Of a DNA stretch of 64,000 nt, positions 44,701-56,168 are shown in pieces. This DNA is from Rugalucina vietnamica. Taxonomy: Eukaryota; Mollusca; Bivalvia; Lucinida; Lucinidae. Positions within the stretch are counted from its first letter, which is position 1; every line of letters begins with the position of its first letter. A program made the translations under genes and the position numbers. The notes under the pieces were generated by a model. It was not told the origin of the DNA. It made no database searches and saw only the letters and a list, made by a program, of their open reading frames with translations. The stretch spans positions 33,766,721-33,830,720 of the forward strand of contig OZ024874.1 of NCBI GenBank assembly GCA_964017185.1. The letters run 5' to 3'.

Positions 44701-47006
44701 CACTATCAAAAACCTGGGTGGGGGTCAGTTCAAACCGCCCAGGTTACCCCCCACCCTTATAACAATTAGTTTCTTCTTTTTGGACATTGAAAACAAGTTT
44801 ATAGGGCTTGTCATGTGATTTAAATCCAATATTATTTTATATTAAGGTTGGTCAAGTGATAGTGAAGAGAAAAAAATCATCATCAAAAACCTGATGGGGG
44901 GCAAGATAAACCGACCTGGACAGGTTACCCCCCACCCTTGTACCAATAACATGTAGTTTCTTCTTTTCCGACATTCAAAACTTGTTTATAGGACGTACTT
45001 GTCTTTTGATTGAAATCCAATATTATTTCATATTAAGGTTGTACAAATGATGATCAAGACAAAGAATATCAACATCAAAGTCTGGGTGGGGGGTAAGATA
45101 AACCGCCCTGGACAGGTTACCCCCCCCCATCCTTTTACCAATTAGTTTCTACTTTTCCGACACTGAAAACAAGTTTATAGGATCTGTTTTGTTATTTTAA
45201 TTCAATATTCAATATTCTTTTATTTGCAGATGCTTTGTATAGATAATATAGTTATAATGGGGTGGGGGGCAAGATAACCTGCCCTGGACAGGTTACCCCC
45301 AATAAGTTTCCACTTTTGCCACTCTGAAAACAACTTTTTAGGACTTGTCTTGTGATCTTAATCCAACATTTTCATTTTTGGATAGTTAAAAAAATGTGTA
45401 TAAAAATCAATCACAACCAATACTTGAAACTGGGTGGGGGGCAAGATAAACCGGCCTGGACAGCTTGCCCCCCGGGGGTGAAGATATCCAGGGTGGGGAC
45501 AAAATTTCCCGGGACAGCTTACCCCCCGGGGGGTAAGCCAACCGCGGTCAGCTTACCCCCCGGGGGTAAGCTGTCCAGGGGGTAAGATAAACTGGGACAC
45601 CGGCAAGCCGATTTCCACGAAACTTGGTATGTAGCATTGGGGACTTCAGCCCATCATAGTTTGATAAAATGATGACCCTTGGATGACCTTGACCTATTTT
45701 ACGGCTAGGTCAATTTTGGAAACATAGGCTTTTACATGGGAAAAAGTGAAAACTATGGATTTTTTGAAAACTATTGCAGCCTGAGGCCTGAAAAGTGGTA
45801 GATGCAAAACAACTAATGGAGTAGATGAAGGTTTGTGATTGATTTAGGTCAAGGTCATCTCTTGACCTTGGCCAGTCTGTCGTCCATTCACACTTTTCAA
45901 TGATCTTCTTCTCTGAAACTGCTGGGCCAATCAAAGTGAAATTTTATGTGGAGCATTCATGGGTAGGGGAGACGAAAGTTTGATCGCGAAATCCAGGTCA
46001 CATGACCAAGATGGCTGCCACGCCCATATATGGTAAAAACCACTAAAAAATCTTCTTCTCCAGAACCGGTGGGCCGATTTCCACGAAACTTGGTATGTAG
46101 CATCAAGGACCTCAGCCCATCATAATTTGATAAAATGATGACCCTTGGATGACCTTGACCTATTTTACGGCAAGGTCAAATTTGGAAACATAGGCTTTTA
46201 CATAGGAAAAAAACGAAAACTATGGATTTTTTGAAAACTATTGCAGCCTGAGGCCTGAAAAGTGGTAGATGCAAACAACTAATGGAGTAGATGAAGGTAT
46301 GTGATTAATATAGGTCAAGGTCATCTCTTGACCTTGGCCAGTCTGTTGTCCATACACACTTTTCAAAGATCTTCTTCTCTGAAACTGCTTGGCAAATCAT
46401 AGTGAAATTTTATGTGGAGCATCCGTGGGTAGGGGAGACGAAAGTTTGGTTGCAAAATCCAGGTCACATGACCAAGATGGCCGCCACTCCCATATATGGT
46501 AAAAACCTTTCAAAAATCTTCTTCTCCAGAACCGGCAGGCCAATTTTCATGAAACTTGGTATGTAGCATTTGGGACTCCAGCCCATCATAGTTTGTTGAA
46601 ATGATGACCCTATGATGACCTTGACCTATTTTACGGCAAGGTCAACTTTGGAAACATAGGCTTTCACATGGGAAAAGGCAAAAACAAACTGTTGCAGCCT
46701 GAGACCTGAAAGTTGCTAGATGCAGACAACTAATGGAGTCAATGAAGGTAAGTAATTAATGAAGGCCAAGGTCATGTCTTGACCTTGGCCCAAGGTCATT
46801 TAAATATCAAAATTAAAATTATGGTTTTCTCAGAAATCACTGGGTTTGGAAACTATTGCAGCCTGAGACCTGAAACTTTGCAGATGCAGACAACTTATGA
46901 AGTCAATAAAGGTGTGTGAGTATTCAAGGTCAAGGTCATTTCATTATGACTTAATACTCCAAGATCAGGCTTCAGGTGAGCGTTCTCAGGACCAATGGTC
47001 CTCTGG

Positions 47007-47530
47007 TTTCCTTTTCTTTCAGGTACATTGCTCTGTTTTGATGACTGACCTGCTCAAATGCATTGTTAAATTCAATTGCGGTGTTACCCTTGTAGTAGGA
47101 GCTTTTCTTTGAATAGTTTTGCTCTGTTTTCATAATCTTCTCTGTTTGTCGACGTTCTAACAAAACGTATCAATTCGCCTTTGATCAAGCCTTGAAATAC
47201 TGCCTTTGGGTGTGAAGATTGTCTGTGTATATACTGAAATTTTTCACTAGGTTTTACATATGGTTTGAAGTCGAGAATGTTTTCTTTTTCGAACCTTTTT
47301 CCTTTAAATACTATCGTATCTAGGAATGTGCCACATGTATGGGAGATTTCATATTTGAATTTGAGTGTGGGGTGTATTTGATTTGCCATGTCCAGGAAGG
47401 TGGCTGCTTCGTGTTCTTTGCCGATATAAATGGCAAATACATCATCACGGAACCTTAGCCATTCGAATATTTTGCCATCGGCAAGGGAGAGAATGTGGGA
47501 ATATGGAGTCGGAGTTCCAACTTTGACTCG
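47007..47530 (-). pseudogene. Penelope-like reverse transcriptase, central part
   Basis: Minus-strand reading: KVGTPTPYSH, EWLRFRDDVFAIYIG (motif C, DD present, about 47425-47475), then HPTLKFKYEIS, FLDTIVFKG, KPSEKFQYIHRQSSHP, LIKGELIRFVR. These match the palm/thumb order of Penelope-type RTs. A frameshift near 47085 separates this from the continuing EFNNAFEQVSHQNRAMYLKE, which runs into copy H at 47006. N-terminal fingers and motif A are missing; sequence beyond 47590 is the inverted terminal arm. Dead copy. Confidence 0.75.
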
Positions 47531-49805
47531 AACACACGTACGTTTCTCAGAAAACTACTGTGTACACATATATTCACTTAGTTGAATTATTTTTTAGCTT
47601 TCACTATAAAAGCTATCTAAAAGGGTACCAACCCCTTATAATACAGGGTACCAACCCCTGTCTAGCTATAGCAGAAATTGTCAGTACCAACCTGACAACT
47701 GCAAATCAGCGCATACAGTTTACTTATTGTGTTGCCTCCTAGCGACATTTTTGTAAAAGTATACGCGTGATTTCGACCAATATAGCTAGAACGGAAAATT
47801 GATTCCACTGTGTACATTGTCTCACTACATGTGAGAGCACTTTTCAGCGCTATTCTAAAATACACAGTTGTCTCAATTCAATACAGAGTTTGTAATCACA
47901 AAGAATATTTACTGCATCACCATTGCTCTACACCTCAGCAAAAGAAACTTATATATTGTTACTATAAAACAGATACATGTACCACGGTGTTTTTATAAGC
48001 AACTGAAGAAGGGTGGACGACCACCCGAAATCGCGATCTTGCTGAATCCGGCTATTGTCTGCTGGAGTAAAGACATACTTGGTACCTTCATATATCATAA
48101 TAAAACACGAAAAACAAGTTAAAATACCTAGTGTCAGACTGACACTGACCAGTGCCAAGAATCAATCCACGCGCCAAAGGCACTGTGATTTGTCATTATT
48201 TTTCACAATTACGGAAAACACAAGGCCGTAAATTAACACCGCCGCTATGAACCCTAATAAGTTGAAAAATAATGGAGCAAGGCGCCACAAAAAGACATTA
48301 GGGATGAGACTATCCGGATCTACCTCACTAACTGGGCATGTGAGTAGTCCGAGGCGAAGTGGGACCTCTTCTACGGTCAGACACCTACAACCCCCAATTA
48401 ATTTGCTTGATCTGGATATTGTCTTCCAGAGTAAAGACATGCGACTACAGAAATCGCATAAACTGAAATACAAGTACTCCCCATAATGAGAAGGGAGCGA
48501 ACGATAAAACAATGCTACATGCTTAGCCAAATGACCTGATTACGATAACGCAAATTGCATTTAAAACATGAAAATGTGTCAGACTTTTACAAAAGGCCAA
48601 TATATATATTTTGTTTCATCTGGATATTAGCTTCCAGAGTAAAGATATGCGACAACATAATCGCATAAACTTCCATAGATACACTCCCAAGAATGGAAGA
48701 AAAATGATACATGTATAAAGAAATGACACGAAAACACGAATGCAAAATGCATTTCAAACACGAAAATTGCATGTAACACTTTTACATGGCCAATTTATAT
48801 TTTTCTTTATCCGGGTATCCTTCAGAGTAAAGTCATGCGAGAACAAAAATCGCATAAACTGACAAACATGCACTCCCCAGAACTGAATGGGAGCAAAATG
48901 AAAATCATACATGTATAGAGAAGTACTCAGAATACGAGAATGCAAAATGTATTTAAAACACGAAAATTGTTTGAAACGTTTACAAAAGGCCAATATATAT
49001 TGTACGCACAAACTGAGATTTCCGCCGCGGTTGGCTGCTAACTGGGCGTGTGGCCATCTGTGAGGCATAGTGAGACTTCTTCTCCGGTCAGACACCTACA
49101 CCCCCACTTATAACTATACGTTTTGATGGGGGGAAAAATAAAAAATCTTTTTCTCTTAAACCATAGATTTGATATTTGGTATGTGGCAATGGCTAATAGT
49201 CCTCTACATAAATTGTGCCATTCATGCCCCTGGGGTCAAATTTGGCCACGCCCCGGGGGCAGATAGTCGCCATAAACTTACTACTATAGGAAAACCTTCA
49301 AACTTCCCTATGGAACGCCAAAGCTGTCTGATGGTAAGGAATAAAACCATTTGATGCATCATCGTCATTATATCCTGCTCACATTTGATTATATGTTGTA
49401 TAGTGTGCATTATATGATGAGAAAAGTCCATTATATGTTGAACCAGGTTCTTTATATTATGAAAAGTTTCATTATTATGATGAGTAAACATCTTTATATT
49501 ATGGTAGACTTACATTATATGATGAGTAAACATCTTTAAATTATGGTAGACTTACATTATATGCTGATACAACCTCATTATATTATGTATGTTTCTCATT
49601 ATATTATGAGCTATTGTCTTTATATGCATCAAGTTCATTATATGGTTCAATAACTTCATTATATGCGCAAACTTCATTATAATTATGCGCAAACTTCATT
49701 ATATAATGTGACAACTACATTATATGATGTGGACGATTTTGCGAGAAGAAGAATTACATTGACACCATTTAGAGAGTTATTGTATACATGCCGGGACTAT
49801 TGATT

Positions 49806-49829
49806 CTATCTATCTATGATATCTATGAT

Positions 49830-49919
<90 letters not shown>
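49806..49919 (+). repeat. (CTAT)n microsatellite in the left arm
   Basis: About 25 uninterrupted CTAT units. The mirror (GATA)n copy at 53885-53958 is shorter. The ORF reading YLSIYLSIYLS is this repeat. Confidence 0.95.
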
Positions 49920-49987
49920 ATGATGATATATCATCATATCAATATCGATCATCATCATGATCGAAAGTAGTATAGAGGGTGGATTTT

Positions 49988-51380
49988 TAGCTCACCTGAG
50001 CCTTATAGTATACCCATGCTCCAGCGTTCGTCCGTCCGTCGTCCATCGTCCACAATTTCAAAGATCTTCTTCTCTGAAACCGCTTGGGCGATTGTTCTCA
50101 TATTACACATACACCATCTTCAGGTAGGGGGAAAGGATAATTGTGTTTTTTGTTTTGATCGGATAAGGACTCTGGTTGCTATGGCAACTTATGCTTCCCA
50201 TAGACTTATAATGGAAAAAAGTGAAAATTGCCAGTTTTTGCTGTCTTGTTGGAGATATTTGAATTTTGCTTTTGCAGAAATGTTTATTGAGTAGTCCTCT
50301 ACGTTTCATGTGACTTTTGTCCTAATCCTTTATTTTGATTGGTTGCAGGGGCCCCATATAGGGCAAAATTTCGAAAAACATTCAAAAATCTTCTTCTCAG
50401 AAACTGTCAAGGGGATGAAGCCTGTACTTGTATACATGTTCCTGACAGTGGCCTCTACATAATTTGTGTTTTTTATTCCAGGCGGATAAGAACTCTGGTT
50501 GCTATGGTAACTTTAAGTTTCCATAGACTTATAATGGGAAAAGTGGAAATTAGCTATTTTTTGAAAACTATTGTAGCCTGGGATCTGATCCAATCAAAAT
50601 AAAGGATTAGGACAAAACTCGCAAGAAACGTCAAACACTACTCAATAAACATTTCTGCAAAAACAAAATTCAAATGTCTGCAATTTTAGCGGAAAAATAG
50701 CCGATTTCCACTTTTCCCATTATAAGTGTATGGAAAGGTCATCTCTTGACCTTGGCCGGTCTGTCGTCCATACTCACTTTTCGAAGATTTTTTTCTCTGA
50801 AACCAATCAAAGCCAAATTTTATATGAAGCATCTGTAGGAAGTGGGAACCAATGTGTATATAAGTAATCCAGGTCACATGACCAAGATGGCCGCCATGCC
50901 CATATAATGGTAAAAACCCTTAAAATATCCAGAACCGATGAACCAATTTCAACGAAACTTTGCATGAAGTATGGATGACTGAAGTACTACAATGTATGTA
51001 TAAATCATGACCCTGTGGTGACCTTGACCTATTTTATGGCAAGGTCAACATAGGTCGTCAATGCATTTGAATGGGGAAAACTTTTAAAATGTCATTTTAA
51101 GTGAAAGTCTTGCAGGAAATGGGCAGTAGGACTGAATATTAATGATTCTGAAAAAAAAAATGGACCCCAGGGGCTCATCTGCTTTTAAAATGTTATTTGA
51201 AGGGGAAAATGAGCAGGAAAATGGCAAATGGACAGAATATTGATTATTCTGAAAAAAAGAAAATGGCCCAAGGGCTTCATCTGCCCCTGCACTGGGGTTA
51301 AATACCATAATATTTTAATATGTTTATTGGTATATGAAGCGGATCTCAGGTGAGCGTTTACAGGACCATTGGTCCTCTGG
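49988..51380 (+). mobile_element. Helentron-like element, copy I
   Basis: It starts TAGCTCACCTGAGCC after GGATTTT; the second half of the 5' hairpin is missing. It ends CAGGTGAGCGTTTACAGGACC, CTCTGG (51380) before TTAATC. The interior contains an inverted segment (about 50585-50735) of its own GGATAAG-type unit. The uninterrupted other arm (53755-53775) shows insertion between two T. Confidence 0.8.
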
Positions 51381-51559
51381 TTAATCTACTTTCATGGTCG
51401 CATGGTGTTGTTTGGTTGTTCAAGATAGCGGCCTCCATGGGACCGATATTGCGCAATATTTCGTAAGATCCACGAATCATTCTATTTCCGTTTCCATGCC
51501 ACTTTCGATCCGGTTTCTTATTGGCATTTTAAGAACGGCTAGCGTCATCCTGGCCACCA

Positions 51560-52610
51560 TTAGCAGACTTCCAGGATACCGGTGCCAATTAGATTAAGCT
51601 TAGATTTCAACTCCCAATACCCTCCCGAGTCAAAAACGTCAGTCTGCGACACTACCAGACCACTCGCAGTCTTCCAGGATACCGGTGCCAATTAGTTTAA
51701 GCTTAGATTTCGACCCCCAAGACCCTCCCGAGTTGAAAGCGTCAGTCTGCGACACTATCAGACCACTCGCAGACTTCCAGGATACCGGTGCCAATTAGTT
51801 TAAGCATCTATTTTGACTCTCAAGACCCTCCCGAGTTGAAAGTGTCGGTCTGCGACACTACCAGACCACTCACAGACTTCCAGGATACCGGTGCCAATTA
51901 GTTTCAGCTTAGATTTCGACCCCCAAGACCCTCCCGAGCCGAAAGCGTCGGTCTGCGACACTATCAGACCACTCGCAGACTTCCAGCATACCGGTGCCAA
52001 TTAGTTTAAGCATATATTTCGACTCCCAAGACCCTTCCGAGTCGAAAGTGTCGGTCTGCGACACTATCAGACCACTCACAGACTTCCAGGATACCGGTGC
52101 CAATTAGTTTAAGCATATATTTCGACTCCCAAGACCCTTCCGAGTCGAAAGCGTTGGTCTGCGACACTATCAGACCACTCGCAGACTTCCAGGATTCTGG
52201 TGCCAATAAGCTTAGATTTCGACTATCAAGACCATCCGGAATCGAATGCGTCGGTCTGCGATAATATCAGACCACTTGCAGACTTCCAGGAGTACGGTGC
52301 CAATAGAGTAAAAGCCTGATTTGACCTTCTCAAACCATATAACACGGTTTGAAATAGTCTGCGAGACGTTCTGACTACTCGCAGACTTCCAGGATTCCGG
52401 TGCCAATAGGGTAAAAGCATCATTTGATATTCTGAGATCCTATAAGACCATTTGAAACGGTCTGCGAGACGGTTTGACTACTTGCAGACTTCCAGGATTC
52501 CGGGGTCAATAGAGTTAAAATGATTTGACCTTGTTAGACCCTATAAGACCATTTGAATTGTCTGCGACAAGTTTGGACTGCTCACAGACTTCCAGGAATC
52601 TGGTGACACA
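51560..52610 (+). repeat. 103-bp satellite, forward array
   Basis: CTTCCAGG starts at 51568, 51671, 51774, 51877, 51980, 52083, 52186, 52283, 52386, 52489 and 52589. Units contain GGTCTGCGACACTATCAGAC and GATACCGGTGCCAATTAG. Units grow more divergent toward the centre. Confidence 0.95.
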
Positions 52611-52844
52611 ACTGTTGCTACCAAACCTTGACTATCGTTCGTCCAAATACACATATATCCAATGTATGTAGCACACAACTGCCCATAAACCATATAGTAT
52701 ACGGGGGTGGGGTGGGGTTTTCGCTGAGTATGACAGTCACCGAAAAGTGTCAAATAGCCATTTTGTAGGGTGCAAGGAGTCAGAATGAGGAACTGGGGAG
52801 GCATGAAGATAACCTAGCTCCATAAACTCCAATCAGAGCTAAAT

Positions 52845-53590
52845 CCTGGAAGTCTGCGAGTGGTCTGATATTGTCGCAGACCGACGCTTTCGATTCGGGA
52901 TGGTCTTGAGAGTCGAAATCTAAGCTTTCACTTATTGGCACCGGAATCCTGGAAGTCTGCGAGTGGTCTGGTAGTGTCGCAGACCGACTATATCGACTCG
53001 GGAGGGTCTTGGGAGTCGAAATATATGCTTAAAACTAATTGACACCGGTATCCTGGAAGTCTGCGAGTGGTCTGATAGTGTCGCAGACCAACGCTTTCGA
53101 CTCGGGAGGGTCTTTGGGGTAGACATCTAAGCTTAAACTAATTGGCACTGGTATCCTGGAAGTCTGCGAGTGGTCTGGTAGTGTCGCAGACCGACGCTTT
53201 CGACTCAGGAGGGTCGGGAGTTGTAATATATGCTTAAACTAATTGGCACCGGTATCCTGGAAGTCTGCGAGTGGTCCGATAGTGTCGCAGACCGACGCTT
53301 TCGACTCGGGAGGGTCTTGGGAGTCGTAATATATGCTTAAACTAATTGGCACTGGTATCCTGGAAGTCTGCGAGTGGTCTGATAGTGTCGCAGACCAACG
53401 CTTTCGACGTGGAAGGGTCTTGGGGGTCGAAATCTAAGCTTAAACTAATTGGCACCGGTATCCTGGAAGTCTGCGAGTGGTCTGGTAGTGTCGCAGACCG
53501 ACGCTTTCGACTCGGGAGGGTATTGGGAGTCGAAATCTAAGCTTAATATAATTGGCACCGGTATCCTGGAAGTCTGCTAGTGGTGGCCAG
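52845..53590 (-). repeat. 103-bp satellite, inverted array
   Basis: The same monomer in reverse orientation, about eight copies (CCTGGAAGTCTGCGAGTGG near 52845, 52948, 53051, 53154, 53255, 53358, 53461, 53564). The unique centre 52611-52844 separates the two arrays. Confidence 0.95.
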
Positions 53591-53884
53591 GATGACGCTA
53601 GCCATTCTTAAAATGCCAATAAGAAGCGGGATCAGATATCGAAAGTGGCACGGAAATGGAAATAGAATGATTCGTGGATCTTACGAAATATTGCGCAATA
53701 TCGGTCCCATGGAGACCGCCATCTTGAACAACCGAACAACACCAGGCGACCAGGAAAGTAGATTAAAAATCCACCCTCTATACTACTTTCGATCATGATG
53801 ATGATGATGATCGATATTGATGATGATATATCATCATGACGATGATGATGATGGTGATGATCGATCATGATCATGATGATTATG

Positions 53885-53958
<74 letters not shown>
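53885..53958 (+). repeat. (GATA)n microsatellite in the right arm
   Basis: Mirror of the (CTAT)n run, preceded by a GATGAT-rich stretch (53794-53880). Confidence 0.95.
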
Positions 53959-54681
53959 ATCAGCAGTATGTCCGGTAGTCCCGGCATGTATACAATAACT
54001 CTCTAAACGGTGTCAATGTAATTCTTCTTCTTGCAAAATCGTCCACATCATATAATGTAGTTGTCAAATCATATAATGAAGTTTGCGCATATAATGAAGT
54101 TTGCGCATATTGAACCATATAATGAACTTGATGCATATAAAGACAATAGCCCATAATAATGAGAAACATACATAATATAATGAGGTTGTATCAGCATATA
54201 ATGTACCATAATATAAAGATTTTTACTCATCATATAATGTAAGTCTACCATAATATAAAGATGTTTACTCATCATATAATGAAAACTTCCATAATATTAA
54301 GAACCTGGTCCAACATATAATGGACTTTTCTCATCACATAATGCACACTATACAACATATAAATAATCAAATGTGAGCAGGATATAATGATGATGCATCA
54401 AATGTTTTTATTCCTTACCATCAGACAGCTTTGGAGTTTCATACTTCCCCATTGACTCTTTGTTCTCATGCAAGTGAAGCTGTCCAGATCAGGTGAGTGT
54501 TTACAGGACCATTGGTCCACTGGTTTATCTCACCTGAACCAATGGCAGCAAGTAACCCATGCTCTGGAATCTGTCGTCATTGTTGTTGTCATGTTCAAAC
54601 ACCTTTTTCTCTGAAATCACTTGGCCAATCAATGTTAAACTTCCTATGGAGCATCCTAAGGAAAGGGGAATAAAAGCTTTT

Positions 54682-56168
54682 TAGCTCACCTGAGCCGTTA
54701 GGCTCACAAGGTGAGCTAATAGGATGGCCATGATCCGGCGTCCGTCCATTGTCCACCATTTTCAAAGATCTTCTTCTCTGAAACCCCTTGGCCATTCAAA
54801 GCCAAATTTTATATAAAACATTTATAGGAAGGGGGAACCAATGTGTTTATAAATAATCCAGGTCACATGACCAAGATGGTCGCCATGCCCATATATGGTA
54901 AAAACCCTTCAAAATTCTTCTTCTCCGGAACCACTGGACCGATTTCAACGAAACTTGGCATGAAGCATAGGGGACTAGAGTACTACAATGTGTTTATAAA
55001 TTATGACCTTTGGATGACCTTGACCTATTTTACGGCAAGGTCAACATAGGTTGCCCATGCATTTGAATGGGGAAAAATTGTTAAAATGTCATTTGAAAGG
55101 CAAATCTTGCAGGAAATGGGCAAATGGACTGAAGGTAGGTAATTCTGAAAAAAAAACATGGACCCCAGGGGTTGGTCTGCCCCCACCCCGGGGCAATATA
55201 CATGCATATTACAAAAAATATTCAAAGATCTTCTTCTCTGAAACCACTTGGCCAATCAAAGCCAAATTTATAGGAAGCATCTATGGGAAGGGGGAATCAA
55301 TGTGTTTATCAATAATTTAGGTCACATGACCAAGATGGCCGCCATGCCCATATATGGTAAAAACCCTTTAAAATTCTTCTTCTCCTGAACCAATGGACCG
55401 ATTTCAACGAAACTTGGCAAGAAGCATCGGGGACTGAAGTACTACAATGTATTTATGAATTATGACGTTTGGATGACCTTGATCTATTTTACAACAAGGT
55501 CAGCATAGGTCACCAATGCATTTGAATGGGGAAAACTTTTAAAATGTCATTTAAAGTGAAAGTCTTGCAGGAAATGGGCAGTAGGACTGAATATTAGTGA
55601 TTCTGAAAAAAATTGGACCCCAGGGGCTCATTTGCCCCAGCCGCGGTGCATTATACATGTATAATACCATAATATTCAAACGTCTTCTCCTCTGAAACCG
55701 CTTGGCCAATCAAAGCCAAATTTCATGTGAAGCATCTATAGAATGGGGGAATCAATGTGTATATAAATAATCAAGGTCACATGACCAAGATGGCCGCCAT
55801 GCCCATATATGGTATGAACCCTTCAAAAATCTTCTTCTCCGGAACCGGTGGACCGATTTCGAAGAAACTTGGCATGAAGCATCGATGACTCAAGTACTAC
55901 AATGTATGTATAAATCATGACCCTGTGATGACCTTCACCTATTTTAATGCAAGGTCAACATGGGTTGCCTATGTATTTGATAGGTAAACTGTTAAAATGT
56001 CAAGGGAAAGGAAAAACTTGTATGGACAGTATATTGATTATTCTGAAAAAAAAAAAAAAAATGGCCCAAGGGCTTCATCTGCCCCTATACTGGGACTATT
56101 TTCTATAACATTCGTATATACAGCAGATCTCAGCTAGGTGAGCGTTTACAGGACCATTGGTCCTCTGG
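54682..56168 (+). mobile_element. Helentron-like element, copy J
   Basis: The 5' hairpin starts TAGCTCACCTGAGCCGTTAGG. Three roughly 460-bp units follow, each with GGTCACATGACCAAGATGG and ACGAAACTTGGCA. The 3' end is GGTGAGCGTTTACAGGACC, ATTGGTCC, CTCTGG (56168), followed by TT. Confidence 0.85.

Larger units (their letters stand above)
40470..45599. mobile_element. CCGG-flanked element built of head-to-head satellite arrays
   Basis: TGTAACAGTTTATCTTGCCC (about 40471) is mirrored by an end reading TGTCCCAGTTTATCTTACCC on the other strand (about 45599). CCGG precedes and follows, and uninterrupted relatives read GAACCGGTGGGCCGATTT. From about 40590 to 42650 units of about 187 bp carry GAAGCTGTCCAGGGCGG in one orientation (TGTCC at 40801, 40989, 41175, 41800, 41986, 42174, 42360, 42546). 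From about 42660 to 45300 some 14 units of about 183 bp carry the inverse (CCGCCCTGGACAG). A poly(A) of about 58 bp (40717-40774) and G runs (42667-42683) punctuate it. No gene. Confidence 0.8.
40213..47006 (+). mobile_element. Helentron-like element, copy H, inside the Penelope-like RT
   Basis: The 5' hairpin TAGCTCACCTGAGCCGAAGG starts at 40213 after TATTTT. The 3' end AGGTGAGCGTTCTC, AGGACCAATGGTCC, CTCTGG ends at 47006 before TTTCC. The right part (45600-47006) repeats the roughly 465-bp units of copy B. The left part is cut at about 40470 by the CCGG-flanked element. Its entry point splits Penelope-like coding sequence. Confidence 0.85.
35237..49112 (-). mobile_element. Penelope-like element with long inverted terminal repeats
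   Basis: The left end TATAAGTGGGGGTGTAGGTG (35237) is repeated inverted at the right end (to 49112). Arms pair as 35237-35740 and 36910-37400 against 47590-49112; the right arm has extra tandem copies of a roughly 190-bp unit (TTTACTCTGGAAG). The interior encodes a broken Penelope-type RT on the minus strand. Removing two later insertions (35747-36906 and 40213-47006) leaves about 5.9 kb. Inverted pseudo-LTR arrangements are known for Penelope-like elements. No TSD is evident. Confidence 0.65.
49310..54442. mobile_element. Giant foldback element, about 0.9-kb TIRs, inverted 103-bp arrays
   Basis: ATGGAACGCCAAAG (49310) pairs with an end reading ATGAAACTCCAAAG on the opposite strand (to 54442). 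Flanks ACTTCCCT (49302-49309) and ACTTCCCC (54443-54450) look like an 8-bp TSD. The arms hold CATTATATGATG-type repeats, a (CTAT)n run and the shared CACCCTCTATACTACTTTCG and TTAATCTACTTTC blocks. The left arm is split by Helentron-like copy I. The core has 103-bp arrays in opposite orientation. No gene. Confidence 0.75.
30721..54523 (+). mobile_element. Helentron-like element, copy G, split by at least five insertions
   Basis: The 5' hairpin TTAGCTCACCTGAGCC...GGCTCACAAGGTGAGCT starts at 30721. The matching 3' end (CAGGTGAGTGTTTACAGGACC, then CACTGG) is at 54490-54523. Family sequence is visible at 30721-31412, 32825-33083 (minus a short MITE), 33681-34530, 35130-35236, 49113-49309 and 54443-54523. 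The gaps are later insertions listed separately. Part of the interior is unit sequence (TGACCCTGTGATGACCTTGAC) as in copies F and J. Confidence 0.75.

Noticed and set aside
40430..45585. Pro/Gly-rich ORFs in the GC-tract units
   Set aside because: They follow the 183-187-bp repeats and appear in both orientations; no codon structure.
35237..49112. Maverick/Polinton, suggested by 13.9 kb length and long TIRs
   Set aside because: No DNA polymerase B, integrase, ATPase or capsid-like ORF; half the length is a later Helentron-like insertion and the RT is Penelope-type.
49788..49970. ORF with YLSIYLS repeats
   Set aside because: Translation of the (CTAT)n microsatellite.
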